Assembly (NCBI GenBank): GCA_024103215.1
Contig: JAGFIY010000104.1
Location: forward strand, 94,617-158,616
Source of the DNA: Melioribacteraceae bacterium
Lineage (GTDB): Bacteria; Bacteroidota; Ignavibacteria; Ignavibacteriales; Melioribacteraceae
Reading direction: 5' to 3'
DNA: 64,000 nt
The notes beneath the pieces are model-generated. The model was not told the origin of the DNA and searched no databases. It saw only the letters and a list, made by a program, of their open reading frames with translations. Positions 17,689 to 25,932 of this stretch are shown here, piece by piece. The first letter of the stretch is position 1. Each line of letters begins with the position of its first letter. The position numbers and the translations under genes are program-made.

Positions 17689-19539
17689 TTATCTGCTTTT
17701 TGAAAATGTCTTAATTATTTTTCCTTTGTAAAATATTTCTGAAACTTTTCGTCGCTTTCTAACTGCATTAATTACGTACATTTCATCAGCATTCAGCAGG
17801 TGCTCAATCGTTAAAACCTTCTCTTTCAGGTTGTTTTGATCAATCATTAATTTTCGATAGTTACCCGCCAGCAAACCACAATCAACGGGGGGAGTAAAAA
17901 AATCATCACCTAATGACAGAACAATATTTGAAATTGAGCCTTCAGTCAATTCGTCCAGGTTATTGAAAAAAATAACTTCATCAAATCCATCTGCAACGGC
18001 TTTTTTATATTCCTCATCGTATAATTTACGCTGGGTGGTTTTGAAATAAAAATAATTTTCTTTCGGGCTTGTGCGAGTTTCAGAAACAATTATTTTGAGA
18101 TCATCATTTGAATCTTCAATCTCGGTTATTTCGGATTTACACTCACCCCACTTCGAAAGCAGAAGTTTGTACTTAAACCTTTTTTCTCGCGAGAGGTTCT
18201 TGATGTCATCGTTTATTCTATCCAACAATTTTTGTCGATTGAATATGAACAAAAAATGGTCAGCAGTTTTCCGCAATCGATCCAAATGATAATCTATCAA
18301 CTCAATTGAGTTTTCCTCGATCAACATCGATTCGAATATCTCGAAATATTCTGAAGACTTTGTCAAAAAATTTGATTTCAAAATCGATTCTTTCCATTCT
18401 TCGTCCTCTTTGCTGTCCCATATAATTCCGCTTCCTATCCCTATCTCTCCTTTATATGTCTTTAGTTCAATTTCCAAAGTTCTTATCGGAATATTAAAAA
18501 CAGTTTTTTCATCGCTCAAAAAACCTATTGCACCTGTATAAATTCCTCTTCTGCTCGATTCCAATTCGTGAATTATCTCCATCGTTCTCAATTTTGGCGC
18601 GCCGGTTATTGAGCCACAAGGAAAGATTGCTTCGAAGATATCGCAAAGATTATTTGTTGCTAATTCGCCTGTAACTCCTGATGTCATCTGATAAACCGAC
18701 TCATATTTTTCAATTTTATGCGGTTCGATGACCTTAACACTTCCGGTTCTGCAAATTCTGCCCAGATCATTTCTTAGCAAATCAACAATCATTGTATTTT
18801 CTGCTCTATCCTTCTCGGAATTATAAAGAGTATTCGAATAAATTATATCTTCAGCGAAATTCTTTCCCCGTGAAATAGTTCCTTTCATCGGACGAGATGA
18901 AATATCACCGTTTTCGATTTTAAAGAAAAGTTCGGGAGAGATTGAAACAATGAGTTTGTTTCCGCAATTTAAGATTGATGTATATTTAGCAGATTGATTA
19001 TAAATTAATCCTGTAATTAAAGCTACAAGATTATTTTTTACATCAAAGTTTGCTTTAAAAGTAAAATTTACCTGATATGTATCCCCTTGTTCAATGTAAT
19101 TTTTAATCTTTTTTATCGATTCTTTGTAAGTTGATTCATCGATATCAAAATGTAGATCATCAATTTGCCAATTGTTTTCTTTAAGTAAATCTATTGCAGA
19201 GGAATGATCTATTTCATTCGATTCGAACTCATTAAAGTCATTAGTACAATAGAATTTTAAGAAAGGACTATCATTTTTATCATCGATTAGATTAAATAAT
19301 CGTTCCTCAAAAGCATATCCCGCTTCGTAAGTAACATAACCGTAACAAAAATTGAATTTGTTTTTTAATTCATCTAAACTTTTAAACGATTGTCTAATCT
19401 CAGAAAGATTTTTAATTTCTATAGATTCAAATGGGCTTTTAAGAAGCAGTGTTTTTTGATCTTCCTTAATAGGCGGAGAATAGAATAATGCCGAACCCGG
19501 GTTATCAATTACGAATTTTATTAAAGAAATAATATCCAT
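17689..19539 (-). CDS. pabB: PabB-PabC fusion (aminodeoxychorismate synthase I / lyase)
   Basis: The 616-residue protein fuses two folate-pathway enzymes. Residues about 1-370 are the chorismate-binding aminodeoxychorismate synthase: QGDTYQVNFT, SPELFFKIENG, SRPMKGTISRG, DRAENTMIVDLLRNDLGRI, PCGSITGAPKLRTMEII and RGIYTGAIG are hallmark segments. Residues about 400-616 are a class IV aminotransferase-like 4-amino-4-deoxychorismate lyase with FKTTQRKLYD (likely PLP Lys), DELTEGSISNIV and TPPVDCGLLAGNYR. The fusion makes 4-aminobenzoate for folate. PabA is not in the window. The gene ends 54 nt before fni and may lead the isoprenoid/PTS operon. Confidence 0.94.
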   Translation of the reverse strand: MDIISLIKFVIDNPGSALFYSPPIKEDQKTLLLKSPFESIEIKNLSEIRQSFKSLDELKNKFNFCYGYVTYEAGYAFEERLFNLIDDKNDSPFLKFYCTNDFNEFESNEIDHSSAIDLLKENNWQIDDLHFDIDESTYKESIKKIKNYIEQGDTYQVNFTFKANFDVKNNLVALITGLIYNQSAKYTSILNCGNKLIVSISPELFFKIENGDISSRPMKGTISRGKNFAEDIIYSNTLYNSEKDRAENTMIVDLLRNDLGRICRTGSVKVIEPHKIEKYESVYQMTSGVTGELATNNLCDIFEAIFPCGSITGAPKLRTMEIIHELESSRRGIYTGAIGFLSDEKTVFNIPIRTLEIELKTYKGEIGIGSGIIWDSKEDEEWKESILKSNFLTKSSEYFEIFESMLIEENSIELIDYHLDRLRKTADHFLFIFNRQKLLDRINDDIKNLSREKRFKYKLLLSKWGECKSEITEIEDSNDDLKIIVSETRTSPKENYFYFKTTQRKLYDEEYKKAVADGFDEVIFFNNLDELTEGSISNIVLSLGDDFFTPPVDCGLLAGNYRKLMIDQNNLKEKVLTIEHLLNADEMYVINAVRKRRKVSEIFYKGKIIKTFSKSR

Positions 19540-19627
19540 TAGCAGAAAAAGTTAAGTTAATCAAATATAGTTTCTTTTATTATTTTGCACTAGTTTTGTC
19601 AAATCATCTTAAACGGTCGAATTAAAA

Positions 19628-20956
19628 ATGCAGAAACCTAGATTAAGTTTTTGGCAAATATGGAACATGAGTTTTGGATTTTTAGGAATCCAATTCGGTT
19701 TCGCACTTCAAAATGCAAACGCAAGCAGAATTTTACAAATTTTCGGAGCAGATGTTCATGAACTTTCTTGGTTCTGGCTAGTTGCTCCTCTGACCGGATT
19801 AATAGTCCAACCGATAATCGGTCACTATTCTGACAATACTTGGACTAGGTTAGGAAGGCGAAGACCATATTTCTTAGCCGGTGCAGTAGCAGCAAGTCTT
19901 GGATTAGTGTTGATGCCTCGTGCTGATATTTTTATTGCATTTTTGCCGCCACTATGGGTAGGTGCCGGTCTTTTAATGATTATGGATGCATCAATAAACG
20001 TTGCAATGGAGCCGTTTAGAGCGCTTGTCGCGGATAAACTTCCATCAGATCAAAGGACACTCGGTTTTTCGGTTCAGACTGTGCTAATAGGAATAGGAGC
20101 AGTAATTGGTTCATGGTTGCCTTATATATTAACATCATTGCTTGGAGTATCAAACGAAGCCCCCGAAGGTTCGGTTCCAACAAATTTGATATTATCATTT
20201 TTAATCGGCGCAATTGTACTGATCGGTACAATTGTATTAACTGTATCGACAACCAGTGAATATTCACCCGAAGAACTTGAAAAATTTTCGGACGATGAAA
20301 CTGTGGTAGAAGAATCAGAGAAGAAAAGCATTTTTGATATTTTTTCGGATTTTAAGAATATGCCCCTTACAATGAGGCAATTAAGTTATGTTCAATTCTT
20401 CAGCTGGTTTGGGTTGTTCGGTATGTGGGTCTTCACAACACCTGCTATCGCACATCACATTTTTGGATTATCTCTCTCGGATACACATTCTAAAAGTTAC
20501 CAAGATGCCGGAGATTGGGTTGGTGTAATTTTCGGAGTTTATAATGCCGTTTCCGCGGTCTTCGCCTTCTCATTGCCCGCTATTGCCGCAAAAATCGGAC
20601 GAAAGAAAACGCACAGCATCTCCTTGATAATCGGTGCAGTTGGACTACTTTCGATTTATATTGTACCTGATAAATATTGGCTTCTCCTCTCAATGACATT
20701 TGTGGGTGTTGCTTGGGCAAGTATTTTGGCAATGCCTTATGCTATACTTGCAGGTTCCATTCCCCCCAAAAAGATGGGTGTTTATATGGGAATATTTAAT
20801 TTTTTCATCGTGATTCCACAAATAATTAACGCTATAATCGGCGGGCCAATAGTGAAGTTTTTGTACGGCGGAAATCCGGTTTACGCTTTATTAACAAGCG
20901 GGGTTTCATTCTTGATAGCAGCAATTCTGGTAAACAGAGTTAAGGAAGTAGATTAA
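19628..20956 (+). CDS. MFS transporter, SLC45/GPH-like (probable sugar-cation symporter)
   Basis: The 442-residue protein has about twelve membrane helices. The N-terminus WQIWNMSFGFLGIQFGFALQNANASRILQ, the loop GHYSDNTWTRLGRRRPYFLAG (the family form of the MFS A-motif) and DQRTLGFSVQ match SLC45-like transporters, whose studied members carry disaccharides such as sucrose or maltose with protons. The substrate here is unknown. There is no clear ribosome site before the ATG at 19628. The gene is divergent from pabBC, and its stop overlaps the convergent GNAT gene by 4 nt. Confidence 0.85.
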   Translation: MQKPRLSFWQIWNMSFGFLGIQFGFALQNANASRILQIFGADVHELSWFWLVAPLTGLIVQPIIGHYSDNTWTRLGRRRPYFLAGAVAASLGLVLMPRADIFIAFLPPLWVGAGLLMIMDASINVAMEPFRALVADKLPSDQRTLGFSVQTVLIGIGAVIGSWLPYILTSLLGVSNEAPEGSVPTNLILSFLIGAIVLIGTIVLTVSTTSEYSPEELEKFSDDETVVEESEKKSIFDIFSDFKNMPLTMRQLSYVQFFSWFGLFGMWVFTTPAIAHHIFGLSLSDTHSKSYQDAGDWVGVIFGVYNAVSAVFAFSLPAIAAKIGRKKTHSISLIIGAVGLLSIYIVPDKYWLLLSMTFVGVAWASILAMPYAILAGSIPPKKMGVYMGIFNFFIVIPQIINAIIGGPIVKFLYGGNPVYALLTSGVSFLIAAILVNRVKEVD

Positions 20957-21513
20957 GTTAAATATTTTCTCATGATTGGGCGGCTCTCGGATCTGCGTAT
21001 TACTTCTTCAAATCCATTTTTTCTGAATGAAGAAACGAATCCAGTCCAAGCAAATGTATCCGGATATTTTTCTAATTTATCAACCGGATAACCTTCGAGA
21101 ATTTTTATCCCTTGTTTTCTTGCTATAGTTTCCACTTTTTTAACCAGTTCTGTTGCTATGCCTTTGTTTCTATAATCTTTATGAATATAAAAACAAACAA
21201 TCGATAACACTTCTGCATTATCAATTACTTTGAGATTACGAGAACTACTAAGGCGCGGCAGTTCATTTCGTTTAGCAAATGAACACCACCCAACCGGTTT
21301 TTTTTCGTGATAAGCTAAAATTCCGGGGGAGGTATCAGTCTTTGCTATTTTCTTCATCAAGTTTTTATTCCCGGTTCCCTTATTCTTTTCAAATTCTTGT
21401 GAATTCAAACGCCAGTACATACACCAGCAGCCTCCGCATGCACCTTTTTCTCCGAACAACTTTTCAAAATCACTCCAATTTGCTGTACTTAAAGTTTTAT
21501 ACGTTAAATTCAA
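20953..21513 (-). CDS. GNAT family N-acetyltransferase
   Basis: The protein has 186 residues from a TTG at 21513, which has GAGGAT upstream at a good distance; an in-frame TTG at 21528 would add five residues. The N-terminal ACGGCWCMYWR is a cysteine-rich segment seen in a GNAT subgroup. The core has SIVCFYIHKDYRNKGIATELVKKVE, where RNKGIA is the acetyl-CoA binding loop. The acceptor is not known. The start lies inside the end of the MGMT gene, so it is coupled to the lexA unit and may respond to DNA damage; that last point is inference. Confidence 0.75.
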   Translation of the reverse strand: MNLTYKTLSTANWSDFEKLFGEKGACGGCWCMYWRLNSQEFEKNKGTGNKNLMKKIAKTDTSPGILAYHEKKPVGWCSFAKRNELPRLSSSRNLKVIDNAEVLSIVCFYIHKDYRNKGIATELVKKVETIARKQGIKILEGYPVDKLEKYPDTFAWTGFVSSFRKNGFEEVIRRSESRPIMRKYLT

Positions 21514-22024
21514 TTTTATCCTCTTCAAAAAAACTCAATTGTTTTTCGGAACCGGAGAAAAATTTTTCGTGTGATAAGAGCCACTGTTTTCGATTTAATC
21601 CACCGGCGTAGCCTGTCAGATCATTATTTTTTCCAACAATTCTATGGCAAGGAATAATTATTGGAATAGGATTTTTTCCATTTGCATTTCCAACGGCTCT
21701 TACTGAATTCTTATCCCCTATTTGAAGAGCAATCGTTTCGTATGATACAGTTTCGCCATAAGAAACTTCACTCACAAGATTCCAAACATTTATCTGAAAG
21801 TCGCTTCCTTCCGGTGCAAGTGAAAGATCGAACTCCTTAAGTCCTCCATCAAAATATTTATTCAGCTGGTCTTTACATTTTTCAATTATCGGATTGATAT
21901 CGGAAAAAGTTAATTCATGCGAATCAAGAAAATTGATGCTTAGTATTGCAGAATCAGAAGCTGAAATTCTCAAACTTCCGATGGGAGAATCTATATCATG
22001 CTTATAAACTTTATTTTCAAACAT
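21497..22024 (-). CDS. ogt: Methylated-DNA-protein-cysteine methyltransferase
   Basis: The 175 residues form a single-domain O6-alkylguanine-DNA alkyltransferase. The active-site segment IIIPCHRIVG holds the acceptor Cys, preceded by VSYGETVSYETIA and RAVGNANGKNPI (the Arg finger and helix-turn-helix) and followed by LTGYAGGLNRKQWLL. The protein removes alkyl groups from guanine O6 in a suicide reaction. It lies 19 nt after lexA and overlaps the GNAT gene, so it probably belongs to the LexA-controlled unit. Confidence 0.95.
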   Translation of the reverse strand: MFENKVYKHDIDSPIGSLRISASDSAILSINFLDSHELTFSDINPIIEKCKDQLNKYFDGGLKEFDLSLAPEGSDFQINVWNLVSEVSYGETVSYETIALQIGDKNSVRAVGNANGKNPIPIIIPCHRIVGKNNDLTGYAGGLNRKQWLLSHEKFFSGSEKQLSFFEEDKIEFNV

Positions 22025-22043
22025 TTTTGCCTCGCGAAAAATT

Positions 22044-22655
22044 TTAATTAAATCTTCGGTAAACTCCTACGACCACACCAACTATTTTAAATCCAAAGTA
22101 AGTTTTGGATATAACAATCGGTTCGTATTCCGGATTTTCCGAATGGAGTTCAATCTTGTCATTATTTGAATAATATTTTTTAACAACGGCCGAATCATCC
22201 AAAACAGCTACAACCAGTTTTCCGTTTTTTGGTGATAAATTTGGATTTACTATAACAATATCTCCGCTGAAAATATATGCATCTTTTAAACTGTCGCCTT
22301 TCACCTTTAACAGAAATGATTCCTTTGGCATATAAGCAATTGAAGGAAGCATCACATTATCTATCGAATCGGGATAAATCGTAAGCGGATTGCCGGCAGC
22401 TACTTCTCCTAAAATAGGTGTGGGTGAAAAAATTTTTTCTTCAATGTTAACCGAAATACCGCGTGATGATTTTGGATGTCGATTTATATATCCTTTTCGC
22501 TCTAAAGAATTTAGATGCTGCTGGACGGTTGATCTATTTGATAAATTCAGACTTTCGGCTAGCTCGGCAAGTGTCGGAGGCATCCCGAAATTAGATTTAT
22601 GCCTAATAATTTTTTCCAATACTTCTCGCTGTCGGGGTGTAATGTCAGATTTCAT
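22044..22655 (-). CDS. lexA: LexA repressor
   Basis: From the ATG at 22655 the protein has 203 residues. The winged-helix DNA-binding domain (TPRQREVLEKIIRHK, PTLAELAESLNLSNRSTVQQHLNSLERKGYI) is followed by a GEVAAGNPL cleavage site (Ala87-Gly88) and a serine-peptidase latent domain with KGDSLKDA (Ser122; the usual GDSM is GDSL here) and a VVKK segment giving the catalytic Lys near 159-160. Self-cleavage should therefore work. An ATG three codons earlier (22664) lies inside the operator palindrome and is less likely. The promoter and operator just upstream indicate autoregulation. Confidence 0.96.
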   Translation of the reverse strand: MKSDITPRQREVLEKIIRHKSNFGMPPTLAELAESLNLSNRSTVQQHLNSLERKGYINRHPKSSRGISVNIEEKIFSPTPILGEVAAGNPLTIYPDSIDNVMLPSIAYMPKESFLLKVKGDSLKDAYIFSGDIVIVNPNLSPKNGKLVVAVLDDSAVVKKYYSNNDKIELHSENPEYEPIVISKTYFGFKIVGVVVGVYRRFN

Positions 22656-22658
22656 AAT

Positions 22659-22678
22659 TACCATACAAATGTATGGTA
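22659..22678. promoter_or_regulatory. Palindromic operator at the lexA start (candidate LexA box)
   Basis: TACCATAC and GTATGGTA form a perfect 8-bp inverted repeat around AAAT. The site covers the expected transcription start, just downstream of a good -10 box, and ends 3 nt before the lexA start codon. Position and symmetry are those expected for an autorepressor. Binding by this LexA is inferred, not shown. Confidence 0.7.
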
Positions 22679-22679
22679 C

Positions 22680-22708
22680 AATCTACAAAAATTTTCCGCA
22701 CTTGACAA
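22680..22708 (-). promoter_or_regulatory. lexA promoter
   Basis: On the minus strand TTGTCA (22708-22703) and TAGATT (22685-22680) are separated by 17 nt. Transcription would start near 22673, inside the palindromic operator, leaving a leader of only about 18 nt with no clear ribosome site. Confidence 0.6.
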
Positions 22709-22727
22709 TGTGAAAATCGAAATATTG

Positions 22728-25700
22728 TTAAGCAAAAATACGTTTGAGTGAATCAACTAATTTATCGTGGAGAACCGGTTTAGAAATGAAATCGTTGAAA
22801 CCGGCTGCAATGAATTTTGCCTTATCACCCGGAAGAACATATGCAGAAACAGCTATTACCGGAACATCCTGGTAAGCAGGCATTTTCCTTAATATATGAA
22901 GTGCATCAAGCCCGTTGTACTCACCTTGAAGATTAATATCCATAACAATAAAATTAAAACTCTTTGATTTTAAAAGCGGAATTGCTTCCTCAAAGCTTGC
23001 GCAGAACTCAACGCTTTTTAACTCTTTCATCTGAACTTTAAAAAGTATTTGCGAATCAACTTGATCTTCCACGCATAGACAGTTAAGTTCGGAAAGTTCT
23101 AATTCAGCAAGTTTTTCTAACCTGGGTTCGTGCATTTGATGAACAGCTTCAGTTTTTTCTTTACTTGCTTTTACAAGTGGTTCCTGTTTTTCTTTCTTCG
23201 GTTCTAATTTAGGTTCTTTTACTTTTACTACATCCCTCGTTTCTTTTCCTTCAAGAGAAACTGTCTTTCCTAAATTCTTTGCTTTGGATTCAGCTTCAAG
23301 ATTTATAGGAAAAATTATAGCATATTCTGTTGCTTCATTATCTTTCTGAAATACCTCTATCTTTTCGGCAAGGATTTCAACAAGTTTTCGCGCAAGTCTA
23401 ATGGTAAATCTGCTTATACCAAAAGCATGACGAATTATCGATTCGTCGACAGTGAAAAGCTCTCTTAAATTTTTCAGCAGCCCCGCAGAAACACCTGTTT
23501 TTGAATCTTTAACACTTATAATAAACTCTTTATCGTCCCTGGGATAAGCAGAAAGATATATTTTCTTCTCTTTGGTCATTTGAATTGAAAACTTTAGAAA
23601 GAGCGAAACTAAAGTTAGGAAACGCTGTTTGTCGGAATGAAAAGTCAAAGAAGAAGAAATTTTGCTATAATCAAGTTCAACATTTTTTGATTCTGAAGTT
23701 TTTTTAATGTTTTCTTCAATATTAGGAAGAAGTTCAACAAAGTTTATTTCATCGGAAGAAATATGGATTTCGTTCTGCTCCATATGAGAATATTCAACAG
23801 CTGTATCCATCGTTTGGAGCAGCACTTTTTGATTTTCCGATATGATTGAAGCAGCTTCCTTTTGATCATCGCTCGGATTCGGAATGCTCTCCATTAGTTC
23901 CTGCGTAAATCCTACAATTACATTTATTGGCGTCAGCAATTCGTGGAATAAATTTGAAAGGAATGACGGGTCAAGTTTTCCTGTAGTGATCTCGGATTTG
24001 TTTAAACCTTTCTTCGATGTTTCTTCGACTAACTTCATCTCTTTCAGAATTAATGAGAAAGATTCTATCTCATTGTTAAATCCAATATGCGGCGTTGATA
24101 CAAGTTTTACCTCGCTCAAATCACCTTTAACATTCTTCATACTTATAATGAACTGCTGTGTATCCTTAGCGTCGGAGTGAAACACATTTGTGTTTATTTT
24201 TGCCCGGTCTCCGTCGGATAACAGACTTAAAAAAGGACGTTCTTTAAGATCTTGGAAAATAAATCCAAAATTATCAGTAACGGATTTATTACAGTAGGTT
24301 ATAAATCCATCCTTATCCGTAAATATGACCGAATCACTAGTGTTTTCGAATAATACTTTGTAAATGTTTAGCTCTTTTTTGTTCTCGACGTTCTTCGTCA
24401 CATCTCGAATTACATTCAGTTGACTAGCTTTATTTTCAAAAGTTGTGGATACTTTATTTATTTCCACCAAAACTGAGGTACCGTCTTTTTTCTTGTGTCT
24501 CCAAGGTCCTGTAAATACGCCTTCTTTCGATTTCTTGTTTGAACTTTCAAGTAGTGTTTGAATATCTTCCGGAGCATATAAATCCGTTAGATCCATCTGT
24601 AAAAATTCATCACGTTTATAGCCGTACAATTTTAGTGCCGCATCATTCACATCGAGAAACTTTAGATTTTCGACTTCATAAAGAAACACCGCTTCGGGCG
24701 TATTTTTCATAAGTAATTCGTACATATTTTCCTTTGAAGATTTCTTACTACTTATATCCGTAATTTCCATGAAAGTTAAGATATACTGATTGTTACCTTT
24801 AGAATCTGTTTCTTCAGCAATTCTGATCCTCATTTTCTTTAGTTTATCATTTACCGAGAAAGTATGCCAAATATCTACGTCAAATTTTCGATTCTCAATA
24901 TGCAGCTTAACTTTTTTGAATAGATCCGAATCGGTAATCTGTTTTAAATCACTTCCCGCTAATTTTTGTGATTGTTCTAATTCAAAAATTTCAGAATATT
25001 TTTTGCTTACTGTAACAATGGAAAATTCGTTATTGATTAGAATGAAAGGTATGCTTAATTGTCTCAATAAAGCATGCTCAGTATCGATTGATTCTGATGA
25101 GGCAAATAATTCTGTCTCTGTTTTTGCAAATCCAATCATTGCAATAACCTGTTTGTTCAAGTCCAATAATGGAATTTCTGATATTATAACTTTATTACCG
25201 AACTGCTTTTCCAAACTGCTGATACCATGGTATCGTATTCCTTGAGAAGTTTCCTTGATATATGAATTAATGGCGTTATAAAATTGAGATAAATATGTAG
25301 GAAGAAATTCAGTTTCACTTTTGTTTTCAAGTTGTTCTTGTTTAAGATTAAAAACCGAAGCAAATAGTTTGTTTACAATAACGTATTTTGCATCCGGCAT
25401 CTTTATCCAAAACGGACATTTAAGCTCATCAATTTTTTTTCTTATCCGCTTTTTATCAACCAGTGTAAAAGGAAAAGATGCTTTAATATCTGCTACTATT
25501 TCAAGAATTTCCTTATTAGCTAAACTTTCAAGTTCGATCGCACCTTCCATTTTTAAGGGGGCTTCGGTTTTTTCGTTTATCGATTTTCCATACAATAAAG
25601 AAAAAGTAATAATAAAGTTTTGAGTATTATCTACTGTTATTGGCGTGATTATCACATTAAAATAATCGGGGTCTTTTTTATTTCTAAATGTAATTTCTGC

Positions 25701-25931
25701 TTCCTCGGTTACCGATTTCAGGTAATTCTTAGATTCGAGTAAAAGTCTTTCCAATGTTTGAATTGATGAACCGGAAAAATAGCCGAGAAAATTCTCCCCC
25801 TCATTTAGTCCGAAAATCAAGTTATTAGTGACTTTATTAAATTTCCTTAACTTAAAATCAGCATCAACAATAAATGATGGTTCCGAAAGATTATGAAAAA
25901 ATACTTGCTCTATATTTGGGTCTAACAACAT
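22728..25931 (-). CDS. Cytosolic multi-PAS hybrid histidine kinase with degenerate ATPase domain and intact receiver
   Basis: The 1067-residue protein has no membrane segment. About five PAS domains fill residues 10-640. A HisKA domain follows with FHELLTPINVIVGF (phospho-His 663). The HATPase region (about 735-880) is degenerate: the N-box Asn is replaced (LFLKFSIQM), the G1 box reads DSKTGV instead of DxGxG, and no G2 GxGxG is seen. A linker rich in Lys and Glu leads to a receiver (about 945-1067) with an acidic pair (VEDQ), phospho-Asp 998 (VMDINL), VSAY and SKP (Lys 1051), all intact. It may thus be a phosphorelay or sensor scaffold and not a self-standing kinase. It starts one nt after the stop of the fibronectin-III lipoprotein and is the last gene of the polysaccharide operon. 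Confidence 0.9.
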   Translation of the reverse strand: MLLDPNIEQVFFHNLSEPSFIVDADFKLRKFNKVTNNLIFGLNEGENFLGYFSGSSIQTLERLLLESKNYLKSVTEEAEITFRNKKDPDYFNVIITPITVDNTQNFIITFSLLYGKSINEKTEAPLKMEGAIELESLANKEILEIVADIKASFPFTLVDKKRIRKKIDELKCPFWIKMPDAKYVIVNKLFASVFNLKQEQLENKSETEFLPTYLSQFYNAINSYIKETSQGIRYHGISSLEKQFGNKVIISEIPLLDLNKQVIAMIGFAKTETELFASSESIDTEHALLRQLSIPFILINNEFSIVTVSKKYSEIFELEQSQKLAGSDLKQITDSDLFKKVKLHIENRKFDVDIWHTFSVNDKLKKMRIRIAEETDSKGNNQYILTFMEITDISSKKSSKENMYELLMKNTPEAVFLYEVENLKFLDVNDAALKLYGYKRDEFLQMDLTDLYAPEDIQTLLESSNKKSKEGVFTGPWRHKKKDGTSVLVEINKVSTTFENKASQLNVIRDVTKNVENKKELNIYKVLFENTSDSVIFTDKDGFITYCNKSVTDNFGFIFQDLKERPFLSLLSDGDRAKINTNVFHSDAKDTQQFIISMKNVKGDLSEVKLVSTPHIGFNNEIESFSLILKEMKLVEETSKKGLNKSEITTGKLDPSFLSNLFHELLTPINVIVGFTQELMESIPNPSDDQKEAASIISENQKVLLQTMDTAVEYSHMEQNEIHISSDEINFVELLPNIEENIKKTSESKNVELDYSKISSSLTFHSDKQRFLTLVSLFLKFSIQMTKEKKIYLSAYPRDDKEFIISVKDSKTGVSAGLLKNLRELFTVDESIIRHAFGISRFTIRLARKLVEILAEKIEVFQKDNEATEYAIIFPINLEAESKAKNLGKTVSLEGKETRDVVKVKEPKLEPKKEKQEPLVKASKEKTEAVHQMHEPRLEKLAELELSELNCLCVEDQVDSQILFKVQMKELKSVEFCASFEEAIPLLKSKSFNFIVMDINLQGEYNGLDALHILRKMPAYQDVPVIAVSAYVLPGDKAKFIAAGFNDFISKPVLHDKLVDSLKRIFA

Positions 25932-25932
25932 C

